Assembly: GCF_900129665.1 (NCBI RefSeq)
Contig: NZ_FQWL01000004.1
Coordinates: 186,001-250,000, forward strand
Reading direction: 5' to 3'
DNA length: 64,000 nucleotides
Source of the DNA: Flagellimonas flava
GTDB taxonomy: Bacteria; Bacteroidota; Bacteroidia; Flavobacteriales; Flavobacteriaceae
Each line of letters starts with the position of its first letter. The stretch's first letter is position 1. The notes beneath the pieces were generated by a model. It was given only the letters and a program-made list of their open reading frames with translations. It did no database searches and had not been told where the DNA came from. Shown here one piece after another: positions 1 through 7,900 of this stretch. Position numbers and translations under genes: made by a program.

Positions 1-147
1 AAGCAGCCCGCATACAAGAGACAAGGGGTTGACTTGAATGATACCCCGCAGGAACAAAAAGTTTCCCGCACCACATTGAGTGAGGATAGTAATGAAGAAA
101 TCCAGTTGCGCTCCAACAACTCCTTTTTGCACGATAATGTTGATTAG
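1..147 (+). CDS. ftsZ: FtsZ, C-terminal end (partial)
   Basis: The reading frame open from base 1 to the TAG at 145-147 gives 48 residues, ending in NNSFLHDNVD. This tail, with the preceding acidic stretch and the LRSNNSF-type element, matches the conserved C-terminal peptide of flavobacterial FtsZ, the tubulin-like GTPase that builds the division ring; that peptide binds FtsA and other membrane tethers. The GTPase core lies outside the window, so the call rests on the tail alone. A yqeY-like gene directly downstream of ftsZ is the usual order in Flavobacteriaceae, which supports the assignment. Confidence 0.8.
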   Translation, partial: KQPAYKRQGVDLNDTPQEQKVSRTTLSEDSNEEIQLRSNNSFLHDNVD

Positions 148-184
148 TAGTGTTTAAATTGACTCCATTTTTAATGGAAAGCAT

Positions 185-222
185 AAACCCGATTGTTAAG
201 AGACTTTCGGGTTTATTTTTTA
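185..222 (+). terminator. Intrinsic terminator after ftsZ
   Basis: An 8-bp stem (185-192 with 207-214, core AACCCGA/TCGGGTT) with a 14-base loop is followed by a T-rich run. It sits 38 bp past the ftsZ stop codon and abuts the promoter-like box of the next gene. Confidence 0.6.
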
Positions 223-228
223 TCTTCG
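221..228 (+). promoter_or_regulatory. Bacteroidetes-type -7 box for the yqeY-like gene
   Basis: TATCTTCG differs by one base from the TAnnTTTG consensus of the Bacteroidetes primary sigma factor and is followed by GCAGCCC, a common context at flavobacterial start sites. It lies 19 bp before the ATG at 248. A clear -33 TTTG is not evident. Confidence 0.5.
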
Positions 229-247
229 CAGCCCTAAATAAGTAGAA

Positions 248-700
248 ATGGGTTTGCAAGATCAGGTCATGTCGGAGATGAAGGCTGCAATGAAGGCCAA
301 GGATACTGTTTCCTTGGAAGCTTTACGTGCAATTAAGTCGGCCTTGTTGTTGGCAAGCACGGAAAAAGGTGCTTCTGACGGCCTAAGCGAGGCCGATGAG
401 ATCAAGTTGGTACAAAAGCTGGTAAAACAGCGAAAAGATAGTGCTACTATATTCAAAGAGCAAGGAAGGGATGATTTGGCCGAGCCTGAATTGGCACAGG
501 CCGCAATCATTGAAAAGTTCCTTCCAGAACAGCTGACAGAAGAAGAAATTGAAAAAGTAGTGGTGCAGACAATCGATGCGGTTGGTGCAACTGGAATGCA
601 GGATATGGGTAAGGTCATGGGAATGGTTTCCAAAGAATTGGCCGGTCAGGCGGATGGAAAGACCATTTCTACTATTGTAAAGACAAAACTAAGTTCGTAA
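248..700 (+). CDS. GatB/YqeY domain protein
   Basis: This 150-residue protein has the full length and character of the YqeY family: an N-terminal helical half (DQVMSEMKAAMKAKD, LRAIKSALL), a central IKLVQKLVKQRKDSA segment and a C-terminal segment with MGKVMGMVSKEL and GKTISTIVK. YqeY proteins are stand-alone relatives of the tRNA-binding tail of the GatB subunit of Asp/Glu-tRNA amidotransferase; their own role is not settled, though tRNA binding is presumed. The ATG at 248 follows a promoter-like box. The gene lies between ftsZ and tRNA-Arg, in the same direction as both. Confidence 0.9.
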   Translation: MGLQDQVMSEMKAAMKAKDTVSLEALRAIKSALLLASTEKGASDGLSEADEIKLVQKLVKQRKDSATIFKEQGRDDLAEPELAQAAIIEKFLPEQLTEEEIEKVVVQTIDAVGATGMQDMGKVMGMVSKELAGQADGKTISTIVKTKLSS

Positions 701-708
701 ATACTTTT

Positions 709-782
709 GGCCCAGTAGTTCAACTGGATAGAATATCAGATTTCGGCTCTGAGGGTTGGGGGTTCGAATCCTCCCTGGGTCA
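709..782 (+). tRNA. tRNA-Arg (anticodon TCG)
   Basis: A complete cloverleaf can be folded: acceptor 709-715 with 775-781, D stem 718-721 with 731-734, anticodon stem 736-740 with 748-752, and T stem 758-762 with 770-774 around the loop TTCGAAT. The anticodon at 743-745 is TCG, reading CGA, and the discriminator base is A782. CCA is not encoded. The last 16 bases of the gene plus one more form the left copy of the island's attachment repeat, so the integrated element rebuilds the tRNA 3' end. Confidence 0.93.
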
Positions 783-783
783 C
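767..783 (+). repeat. attL: tRNA-side attachment core
   Basis: The 17-base sequence AATCCTCCCTGGGTCAC covers the T-loop end and 3' acceptor strand of tRNA-Arg. It recurs exactly in the same orientation at 10315-10331, beyond the integrase gene. Such tRNA 3'-end duplications are the normal footprint of tyrosine-recombinase elements. Confidence 0.9.
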
Positions 784-793
784 TAATATGCGA

Positions 794-828
794 AAAACCT
801 CTTTCATAGAAAGGGGTTTTCTGTTTTT
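794..828 (+). terminator. Terminator just inside attL
   Basis: A 12-bp stem (794-805 with 809-820, AAAACCTCTTTC against GAAAGGGGTTTT with one G-T pair) and a 3-base loop precede CTGTTTTT. It starts 12 bp beyond the tRNA, so the element supplies a terminator for the tRNA transcript and shields its own interior from read-through. Confidence 0.75.
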
Positions 829-847
829 GTGCCCAAATCTGTGCCCA
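829..847 (+). promoter_or_regulatory. Putative left arm-type integrase sites (GTGCCCA x2)
   Basis: GTGCCCA occurs at 829-835 and 841-847, 12 bp apart. The same heptamer occurs as a pair at 10180-10186 and 10191-10197 at the other end of the element. Paired short repeats inside both ends are what arm-binding tyrosine integrases use; binding here is inferred. Confidence 0.6.
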
Positions 848-965
848 AGTTTTACTTCTAAATCCTGATTCGCCATCAATTTTATTTTAAATGTTGATAT
901 AAAAAAACAAATTCAAAATCTTTCTAAGCATGCCATCGAATTTAAGTCATAAATTGAGGTAAAGT

Positions 966-1703
966 TTGAGTAACGTGGCAAAGAAAAAGATACTATCAGA
1001 TCATAAACAAAAAGGGAAGAAATTAATTCCTATTATGATGCAGGGCAATTTTCTTTCTGAAATTAATTGGCTTGATGATTTTGTTCCTGAACTGTTTTGG
1101 ATTGCTTGTGTTCAGAAAAAATTAGGCTATAAAACAGCAAATGAGGTACTATTAGAACTTCATGAATTGTATCTCGAAATATCTGATTCCAAATACCCCC
1201 ACAATATTTTTAGTTCATATTCTAGTCTAAAGGGGCACCAAAAAAGCAAACTTCTTGATAGATTTAAGTCTAGTAAGTCCTATGATAAATTATTAATGGG
1301 AATTAAGGACTTACAGTATTTCTATCCAGGTCATCCGTTGGAATTTTTATACAGCAATTTGGAACTCTCAAAAGAAGATGTTGACTTAGAATTTATCAAA
1401 TCCGTTTTAGGAGATATTAGTTTTCGAAGGTCAAAAGAAGCCATGTATGCACAAGCACTTGTACTATACGTGGCAATGGCGACTGGTAAGTTGATAGTCA
1501 CTAAAGAAAGTTCCCTCTTAGGAATAAACGAGATAAAAGAATATCCAGATACCGAAAAAAGTCGCCAAATTGCATCTTCGATAAGGGCAAGTTTTAACGG
1601 GATACTAGGGAATAAGGATTTGACTATAAGATGTGACTGGGCTAATAATTTTTGGGTGAGGTCATTTGAATTGGAACGACCTCATATTAATCTTCAAAAA
1701 TGA
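966..1703 (+). CDS. Island cargo protein, partner of DUF5677-like protein
   Basis: This 245-residue soluble protein has no signal peptide or membrane segment. It opens with a Lys-rich stretch (KKKILSDHKQKGKK), then a WLDDFVPELFWIACV segment and a mostly helical body. I do not recognise a named domain. From memory, proteins with this opening (LSDH..G.K..P, then W.DD.vPE..WIA) occur beside DUF5677 proteins elsewhere, but this could not be checked. An in-frame stop at 960-962 forces a non-ATG start: TTG at 966, 5 bp after GAGGT, or GTG at 975. The stop codon overlaps the next ATG by 4 bp, so the two proteins are probably made in a fixed ratio. Function unknown. Confidence 0.75.
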   Translation: MSNVAKKKILSDHKQKGKKLIPIMMQGNFLSEINWLDDFVPELFWIACVQKKLGYKTANEVLLELHELYLEISDSKYPHNIFSSYSSLKGHQKSKLLDRFKSSKSYDKLLMGIKDLQYFYPGHPLEFLYSNLELSKEDVDLEFIKSVLGDISFRRSKEAMYAQALVLYVAMATGKLIVTKESSLLGINEIKEYPDTEKSRQIASSIRASFNGILGNKDLTIRCDWANNFWVRSFELERPHINLQK

Positions 1704-2482
1704 ATGAAAGAGAATCTGCTGATCTAAATAAGTGGATTAAATCACTTAAATCCATTATTTCACTTTCATTAGAAAGGTTGGAATCACGATGGAATTCCTG
1801 GGAAATTGATGCTACCAAGATTACGATTTACGAAGTAACCGGAGCAATGGTCGCGAGACAAATATCTCTGGCAAAATCGTTTTCTAATAATCCTCAGGCT
1901 TGGAACAATGACTTGGCTCCTCTTATTATGCGTGCTATGGTAGAAAATATCATCAATCTCAAATGGATTTTAAAAGATCCTTTAGTTCGTTCACGGAAGT
2001 TTGTTGAATGGGGAATTGGTAATGAAAAACTCCAAGTTGAAAAACGAGTTCGAGAAATTGAGGAATCAGGAGGCAATCCAGATGAAGATTTAGCAACAGA
2101 ATCAAATATCGCATGGATTGACTTTCATAGGTATACATTTTTAACAGAAGTAAATTTAGGAAGTTGGTCAGGTAAATCCGTTAGGCAAATGTCAATTGAA
2201 GCAGAGTGTAAAGACTTTTACGATTTGGTCTATGATCCCTTTTCCAATAATTCCCATAGTAGTTGGAATCATATAGGTAAATTCAATGTTCAAATATCCG
2301 AGAACCCGTTACACAGATTTTTAAGAACCCCCTATGTAGATTCAGGACATATCGATCCGTTTTATGCAGAACTTTCTATGAAATACCTATCGATGGTTTT
2401 TGATACTTTCGAATCAAAGTACTTTCCTGATATAAATGAGAAATCTATTTTAGAATTGTTTCAAGAGACAATTCGGGAGTAA
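1700..2482 (+). CDS. DUF5677-like protein, second gene of coupled pair
   Basis: This 260-residue soluble helical protein contains the segment RAMVENIINLKWILKD, followed by RSRKFVEWG and later YDPFSNNSHSSWNH. That order (an Arg-Glu helix, then a YxxxSxxxH-type element) resembles DUF5677 proteins, a family of unknown function. It starts within the ATGA overlap with the gene at 966 and ends 12 bp from the convergent stop at 2495. The pair sits at the tRNA end of the element, where cargo is usually carried. A toxin or anti-phage role is possible but only inferred. The family call comes from motif memory. Confidence 0.7.
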   Translation: MNERESADLNKWIKSLKSIISLSLERLESRWNSWEIDATKITIYEVTGAMVARQISLAKSFSNNPQAWNNDLAPLIMRAMVENIINLKWILKDPLVRSRKFVEWGIGNEKLQVEKRVREIEESGGNPDEDLATESNIAWIDFHRYTFLTEVNLGSWSGKSVRQMSIEAECKDFYDLVYDPFSNNSHSSWNHIGKFNVQISENPLHRFLRTPYVDSGHIDPFYAELSMKYLSMVFDTFESKYFPDINEKSILELFQETIRE

Positions 2483-2494
2483 TTAACGATTTTA

Positions 2495-3370
2495 CTAAAA
2501 AGGCCTGGTCCAGTATGAAGTGGATGGAGGTAGAATCTCATTGTTAGGACCTTTTAAAAACATAAAAGGTTGTTCATTGACTTTATTCCGTTCCATATAA
2601 TCTTTAAGCCCAAATTGTATTTTGATGATTGCTTTTGTTGCTTCACCTAGCAACCACATCATGACGTAAACTAGGCTAAGATCATTTTCTTTACCTTGTT
2701 TTTTTAAGACATGAAATCTTTTCGTGAACTCAGACGAGGCGATAATCTTGGTGGTTACTATTGCATTCATAAAATCAATTGATAAAGAGGTTGGCCTGAT
2801 TTCGTTTTTCAGGTGGATAACGGTAGATCTATGGTCATATAATTTACCTATGAAATCACGATCCAAAGTATCAATTATTTTACCCAAAGGGTCAGCACTT
2901 ATTTTTTTTGAACTGTCTCTGGCAGACTTTGCAAGGCCCACCCATTTTAGTTTTTTTTTGTTTCCTGTTACAAAACTTACAAGACTACTCACATAATCAA
3001 ATCCCGAAATTAAATGAAATAGTATGCTATCAGATATAGCAGAAATGTCAATTTCTCTTTTGAAAAAGTGACTATGCAGGACCATCATATCATTACTATT
3101 ATTAGTTCTATGGATATCGGTTAGTTCACTATCCAACCTGGTTAGTAGGTTGATGACCATCCGAAAATGAATGTCGGTAGCCCTCAATCGATAAACAATC
3201 CTATCACGAAGATTGTATATTTCTGAATCAACAAAATTCGAATCTAAGTAATACTTATAGTCTAATGCTATTGCAATCATATTACCATCTATAGAATTTA
3301 AATTTGTCTGTAAATGCCTTAAATCTTCTTTTGGATTATCGAGGTTTATATATGGTTTTTCTTTTTTCAT
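2495..3370 (-). CDS. Island protein with HEPN-like RxxxxH motif
   Basis: This 291-residue, mainly helical, soluble protein starts at the ATG at 3370; a TTG five codons upstream is less likely. Residues 181-186 (R-STVI-H, context LYDHRSTVIH) match the Rx4-6H signature of HEPN domains, many of which are metal-independent ribonucleases in toxin-antitoxin and defence systems. The preceding helix-rich part (SILFHLISGFDYVSSLVSF) fits a HEPN-like bundle. Whether it is active, or an inert HEPN relative such as the Cthe_2314 type, cannot be told. It converges on the coupled pair at 966-2482. No antitoxin-like small gene is adjacent. Confidence 0.65.
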   Translation of the reverse strand: MKKEKPYINLDNPKEDLRHLQTNLNSIDGNMIAIALDYKYYLDSNFVDSEIYNLRDRIVYRLRATDIHFRMVINLLTRLDSELTDIHRTNNSNDMMVLHSHFFKREIDISAISDSILFHLISGFDYVSSLVSFVTGNKKKLKWVGLAKSARDSSKKISADPLGKIIDTLDRDFIGKLYDHRSTVIHLKNEIRPTSLSIDFMNAIVTTKIIASSEFTKRFHVLKKQGKENDLSLVYVMMWLLGEATKAIIKIQFGLKDYMERNKVNEQPFMFLKGPNNEILPPSTSYWTRPF

Positions 3371-3934
3371 TCTACAGTTTTTCAAATTAGTATTATAAAT
3401 TCTTCTTTTGATAAACTATTAGCCTGTTATTAGCCTGTAAATGTAAAATTCACTTCTTTGTTGTTCGCCCATTTTAATAAAATAAAATCATTTTTAGTTT
3501 AGACAATACCACCCTTTTTTATCCTGCACTTATATCTAAATCCATTGAAAGATTGATATAAACACAAAATAATTCATAGTCGTGTTAACCGACTGTTTTG
3601 GCATATGTTTCTCGCCCCTTTTCCTGTTTTTAACATAGAAATCCTGCATCGGGGTAGCAATACAACCTAAATAACAACCTATAGAGTCGTTTGTGCAGAT
3701 TGGTTTACGTTCGTCGGTGGTCGGGACGTTTTCGTATATTATTGCTGAAATTTTTACCATTCGAGGAATTTCAGGACGTATCTAATCATACTGTACTTCC
3801 TCCTCTTGTCGTTTGAGATTTATGTGTGGTCGAACCGTGAAAAAACTCCACATATTTAGGGCACTATTTTGTACCTTTGATTATCTTCAAATGTTGAACC
3901 GGTCTAGTGGGTATGCACCACTAAACCGGTTTTT
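3371..3934. other. Intergenic stretch with one promoter-hairpin unit
   Basis: This stretch of about 560 bp between the HEPN-like gene and the excisionase operon holds no convincing gene. A 74-codon open frame at 3536-3760 on the minus strand has no family features. The only structure seen is the promoter-like box at 3873 followed by a strong hairpin at 3898. Confidence 0.6.
3873..3880 (+). promoter_or_regulatory. -7 box upstream of a terminator hairpin
   Basis: TACCTTTG fits TAnnTTTG exactly. Transcription would start at about 3887 and run straight into the hairpin at 3898, giving an RNA of about 50 bases. No good -33 TTTG is visible. Confidence 0.4.
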
Positions 3935-3937
3935 TTA
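3898..3937 (+). terminator. Strong hairpin-terminator, possible small RNA
   Basis: A 14-bp stem with one mismatch (3898-3911 with 3919-3932, AACCGGTCTAGTGG against CCACTAAACCGGTT) and a 7-base loop is followed by a T run on the plus strand. No plus-strand gene precedes it within 1.4 kb, so it may end a short RNA from the box at 3873. It points towards the 3' end of the minus-strand gene at 3935. Confidence 0.6.
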
Positions 3938-4318
3938 TTCAATACGGACCAATTTTGCGACGTTCCTCGGATGCAAAGACTTGCTGTACGGGTAATTGTT
4001 TACCATAATAGTAATGATGACGCATTCCTGTTTCCTTTGAACAAGGATTTGATGTGTTTTGTAATTAAGGTCACCTGAGTAAACTTCGTCTTTTAAAGGT
4101 GTTTTAAAAAGCCCAGTAGTGGCCATTTTATTAAATCGTTTACCATTGTGTTCATGAAGCCAAAAATCGGGTTGAGAGTTCTTAGCAAAACCACGATTAG
4201 CCGAAATTCTTATGTATGTTGAAAGTAAACCAAGAGAGTTTCCATCAATAAGTTGATAATGAGATGAAGTTTTTGACCTTCTATCAACTTTTTCCCGATA
4301 TATTAACCGCAATTTCAT
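3935..4318 (-). CDS. Unrecognised 127-residue protein coupled to excisionase
   Basis: The gene starts one base after the stop codon of the upstream HTH gene, so the two are almost certainly co-transcribed and co-translated. The 127-residue product is basic, has no signal or membrane segment, and looks like a small beta-rich domain (KLRLIYREKVDRRSKTSSHY at the start, CVIITIMVNNYP near the end). I do not recognise a family. Its position suggests a role in regulation or excision of the element. It ends at the loop-proximal side of the plus-strand terminator at 3898-3937. Confidence 0.65.
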   Translation of the reverse strand: MKLRLIYREKVDRRSKTSSHYQLIDGNSLGLLSTYIRISANRGFAKNSQPDFWLHEHNGKRFNKMATTGLFKTPLKDEVYSGDLNYKTHQILVQRKQECVIITIMVNNYPYSKSLHPRNVAKLVRIE

Positions 4319-4319
4319 C

Positions 4320-4532
4320 TTATAATTGAATTATTGCTGCTTCAACTTCAGCACGTTTAAATAATACGGTTGCACCTATTTTGTAGGCTTTTAAGAAGCC
4401 TTCACGGCGATATTTGTCTATTGTGGATTGACTAACCTTTAATAGTTGAGAACACTCGCGTTTGGTCAGATATTGATTTTGAATTTCGAGGTGTACTACT
4501 TCTTTTGGTGATATATATGGCATTGTTGACAA
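4320..4532 (-). CDS. Excisionase-type helix-turn-helix protein
   Basis: This 70-residue protein is a complete HTH_17/excisionase-family domain: YLTKRECSQLLKVSQSTIDKY forms the two helices and turn, and GFLKAYKIGATVLFKRAEVEAAI is the typical winged end that reads out the DNA. Such proteins act as directionality factors that promote excision, or as repressors, in Bacteroidetes integrative elements. The start could be the Met at residue 1 or residue 4. Four repeats spaced 21-22 bp apart begin 39 bp upstream (4571-4644) and are natural candidates for its binding sites. The next gene starts one base after its stop. Confidence 0.85.
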   Translation of the reverse strand: MSTMPYISPKEVVHLEIQNQYLTKRECSQLLKVSQSTIDKYRREGFLKAYKIGATVLFKRAEVEAAIIQL

Positions 4533-4570
4533 TTTTATTCATCAACAAAATTCGATATGGATAGTAAAAG

Positions 4571-4644
4571 AATTAGGGGTCTTTCAATGACCAAATAGGG
4601 GACCAAAACGCATTAATTAGGGGACATTTTAATCCAAATAGGTG
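4571..4644 (+). repeat. Four direct repeats at two-helical-turn spacing
   Basis: The nonamer AAWTAGGKG occurs at 4571-4579 (AATTAGGGG), 4593-4601 (AAATAGGGG), 4615-4623 (AATTAGGGG) and 4636-4644 (AAATAGGTG). The spacing is 22, 22 and 21 bp, so all copies face the same side of the DNA helix. Copies 2-4 continue into GACC/GACA/GACA. The array lies just upstream of the excisionase gene. It looks like an operator or an excisionase-loading region; a replication iteron role is possible but there is no Rep gene. Confidence 0.75.
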
Positions 4645-4758
4645 ACATTAGATGCGATCTTGCACTTTTTCTAATGATTGTTTATTAAGCCGATTAAGTT
4701 CTAAAATTGGATTTTCCTAAGTGTTTCAATTCGCGATACTGAAAATATCATAAGACAT

Positions 4759-4956
4759 TTACTTAATTGAAATTGAATTGTCATTACCTGGTTTAACAGT
4801 CAAGGTATCTGCATCCCTTACAAAAATCCCCTCAAAATCATTATCCAGTTTTAAGTTTGTCTCAAATTCTTCCACAATTTTTGTTTGGGATCGAATTATG
4901 TAAAGAACCACAACAAACAAAACAATAGCCATAAGATATTTCAATTTAGCATTCAT
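4759..4956 (-). CDS. Small single-pass membrane protein
   Basis: This 65-residue protein has one N-terminal membrane segment (residues about 7-22, LMAIVLFVVVLYII) and a short acidic outer part ending PGNDNSISIK. Its ATG shares the last base of the stop codon (TAATG) of the large LysM-M23 gene upstream, so the two are translationally coupled. I know no family for it. By position it could be a partner, anchor or immunity factor for the peptidase; this is inference only. Confidence 0.65.
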   Translation of the reverse strand: MNAKLKYLMAIVLFVVVLYIIRSQTKIVEEFETNLKLDNDFEGIFVRDADTLTVKPGNDNSISIK

Positions 4957-7900
4957 TATTTTCTTTTTGCTTTTTTAGTAAGGTCCCAATTGTAGTGGTA
5001 TTTACCAATTTTCACTTCAAAATGAGTATGTTGAGTCATCCGTCCTGGGTCGGCTAATGGTATCAATGGCGGGTATACTTTAGACAAATCTCCCGAATAA
5101 CCAATTAAATCACCTTGTCGCACCAGTTGCCCCCTAATTAGTGGACTTCTTGCTACATATAGTAATTTTACTTCTACTCCCTTACTATTTCTTATTGTCA
5201 CTGTCGCAAGTTCTGCCTGAGATCGTGGCTTCAAATTGTCCTCTTTAACAAATTCACTTTGCCATTCTACTGCTCCTAAACTAAAAGTTTTATTACTATT
5301 ATATGAGTAACCAACATGTTCAACCTTTCCATCAATAGGAGCCCATAACTCCTGACCTACTTTAGTGATACAATCAGTTCCCATATGTGGTCTTCCACCA
5401 CCCCTCATACCTATGAAACTTCCACCACTAAATTTAGCGTAGATATCAGGCTCTCTTACCTCACAAATAAATTCTCCTGATTCCGATTTAACCGGAGGAA
5501 CAATACTTAATGGAGTTGGTCGGTAATTTACGTTACCAATATCAGCATATAAATAATCTGTAGACTCTCCTTCCACTCTTAATTCAACAATTTCGGACAA
5601 GTCATTCATTTCAGTATCATCTACCAAGACATACGTAAATTCAGGGTCAAACTCTTCACTTGAAAGATCATATTTTGGTCTTTCTACTGGCGCACCATTA
5701 CCATCCAATAAATGAGGCCCTTCACCATTTGTATAGCCAACTCCTCCAGAAATACTGCAATTAGGTTTATTTCCACAAACCGATTCGTTCAAATCATCAA
5801 ATGGTTTATTGAATGCCTTGAAAAAATCTTTTCTCCATCTTCTTAACTCTTCTCTTACGCGTTGACCCCAATCCCTATAACAAGAAACGTTATTCGTACG
5901 CAACGACATTTCCTCGAATTCAGTCCATTCCTTGCATCTAGGGTAGTACACCTTTCCAGGTCCTACTAACTCATAGGCGTAATTCATGGTGCCTTGAGCA
6001 ATAAAGCCATCAGGTTGTTCCCATGAAACATTCCTTAAAAAAATATCTTTTGAATCATTGGCATAATCTCCTTTTAGATTGAAAGTAGGGTTTGTAAAAA
6101 ACCAATTTATCGATTTTGGAGTGCCATTTTCATAGATAGTTTCGAAACGACCTTTGTTCGACATTCGAATCGATTTACCATTAAAGACGTTATATCCTTT
6201 GAATTTGTTAAAACTTACTTCTGCTATTGTGGTATCTATTTTCTCAATTCTAATATTTAGATTCCCAATTCGTGTAGAATAAATTTGTCTTGTGGTATCT
6301 CTAAAATATGGCGTTAATTTTTCCTCGGTAAATTCAAATCCTTCTCCATTGTTATTACCTGTTACTACCGCCTTGTAGGCATAACGATCAGATGGAAAGA
6401 ATATATCATTCACATAATATTTAAACTCAATTTTGTTCCCATTGTTTGATTTAATAAAGGCCTTTTCCCTACCATTCGGATAGAAGGTTGTAAAATATAC
6501 AGTGGATTGTTTGTTTCGTGGAATAAAAACCTTTTCATTTATTGGCAAATATTTTTCTTGCCAATAATTATGCTCCATCAACTGTGCTACGGTTAAACCA
6601 TACCTTGTAGCAATTGACGAATAGGTTTCGTTTTTTTGGACAATATGCAACTTATAATTAAAGAGTTTTTGATACTTTAAATCTTTGTTTATGGGTAATC
6701 TCAGAACTGGATATGTATTGGATTTTATTAATTGATTCAGGTTAAATCCCATTCTCTCTGAAATATCATAATAGTTATCACCACTAACTACGACAACCTG
6801 ATAATCATTATTGTCATTTGATGGAATAAGGGAGTCTAACTTTTTTTTCTCAATACTTATTGTTTCATCAATTTCTTTCGAAGTTGAATTATTTAATGTT
6901 GTATTTGATGTTACATTCCCAACATCGCTATTGTTTAAATTTATTTCTTCGATTAAAAGTGAAGAACTGAGAACACCATTTAAATAAAAGGAGATTCCAC
7001 CATCCAGGTCGCCATTAATAAAACTGCATCTAATTGAAGGGTTCTTAATATTGTAGTACCCATCAACTACATTTTCAAAAAAAATTTCTGCGACTCCAGT
7101 TAACAATCCATTCTTTATCCAACCATCAATTCTTTTAATTCTTAGTAATCGTTCATAACCTATTAATCTATACTTAATTTTAAAATTCTCGGGTTTAACG
7201 GATACCTTTCTTAAAATTGAATCTTTATAATTTTTAGATATCACGGTTATTTTAGGACTAGAAGAGTCAATAAAATTCAATTCTTGAAGATACTTGCTAA
7301 ATGGAAATTTGGTTCTTGAATGAGCAAAAGACTTGCTTGGTATTGCCAAGGGGAATAAGTAATCTTCTTCGAATCTAAAAACATGTCCTTTAGTTAATGT
7401 TCTTTTAAGTAAAATGAGCATTAACAAGTTATTATTACTCTTATGACTTTCTTCCCGATTACTTACAATTTCATTATTTAATAATTTGCTCTTTATTAAT
7501 TGATTAAGATACATGAAGTCAGTATCATCTATTGCTTTAATAAATTTGTAATTAGTCGTTTTTATAAAATCCCTAAGTACATTGTGTGGGGGTCTTCCGA
7601 TAGTCTTGGTAACCACTCCAGAAGTATTTTTTATTTCGAAATAACCAAAAGCCTCTTCGATTTTTATTGTTGAACCGGAAACTTTAGCAAGACACATAAT
7701 AGAATATCCAGAGTTAAAATGACCAGAGTGTATCCTAATAAAAAGTGAATTGATTTTCGCCCCAAAATGTTTTATTTCCTCAAAGAAAGGCTCTTTATGC
7801 GGTCTAAAATCATAAATTAAAGAATCTGAATTATCCGAAATAAACATCTCATCCTCTTCTAAACTATCAACTTGAATATTTGGATAATTAAGAATTAGTC

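Noticed and set aside
3536..3760. A 74-codon open frame on the minus strand inside the island
   Set aside because: Atypical composition, no domain, no coupling to a neighbour, and it lies in an otherwise non-coding AT-rich region.
4571..4644. The repeat array as a CRISPR or plasmid origin
   Set aside because: Repeats are only nine bases, spacers are too short and of no CRISPR type, and there is no cas or replication gene in the island.
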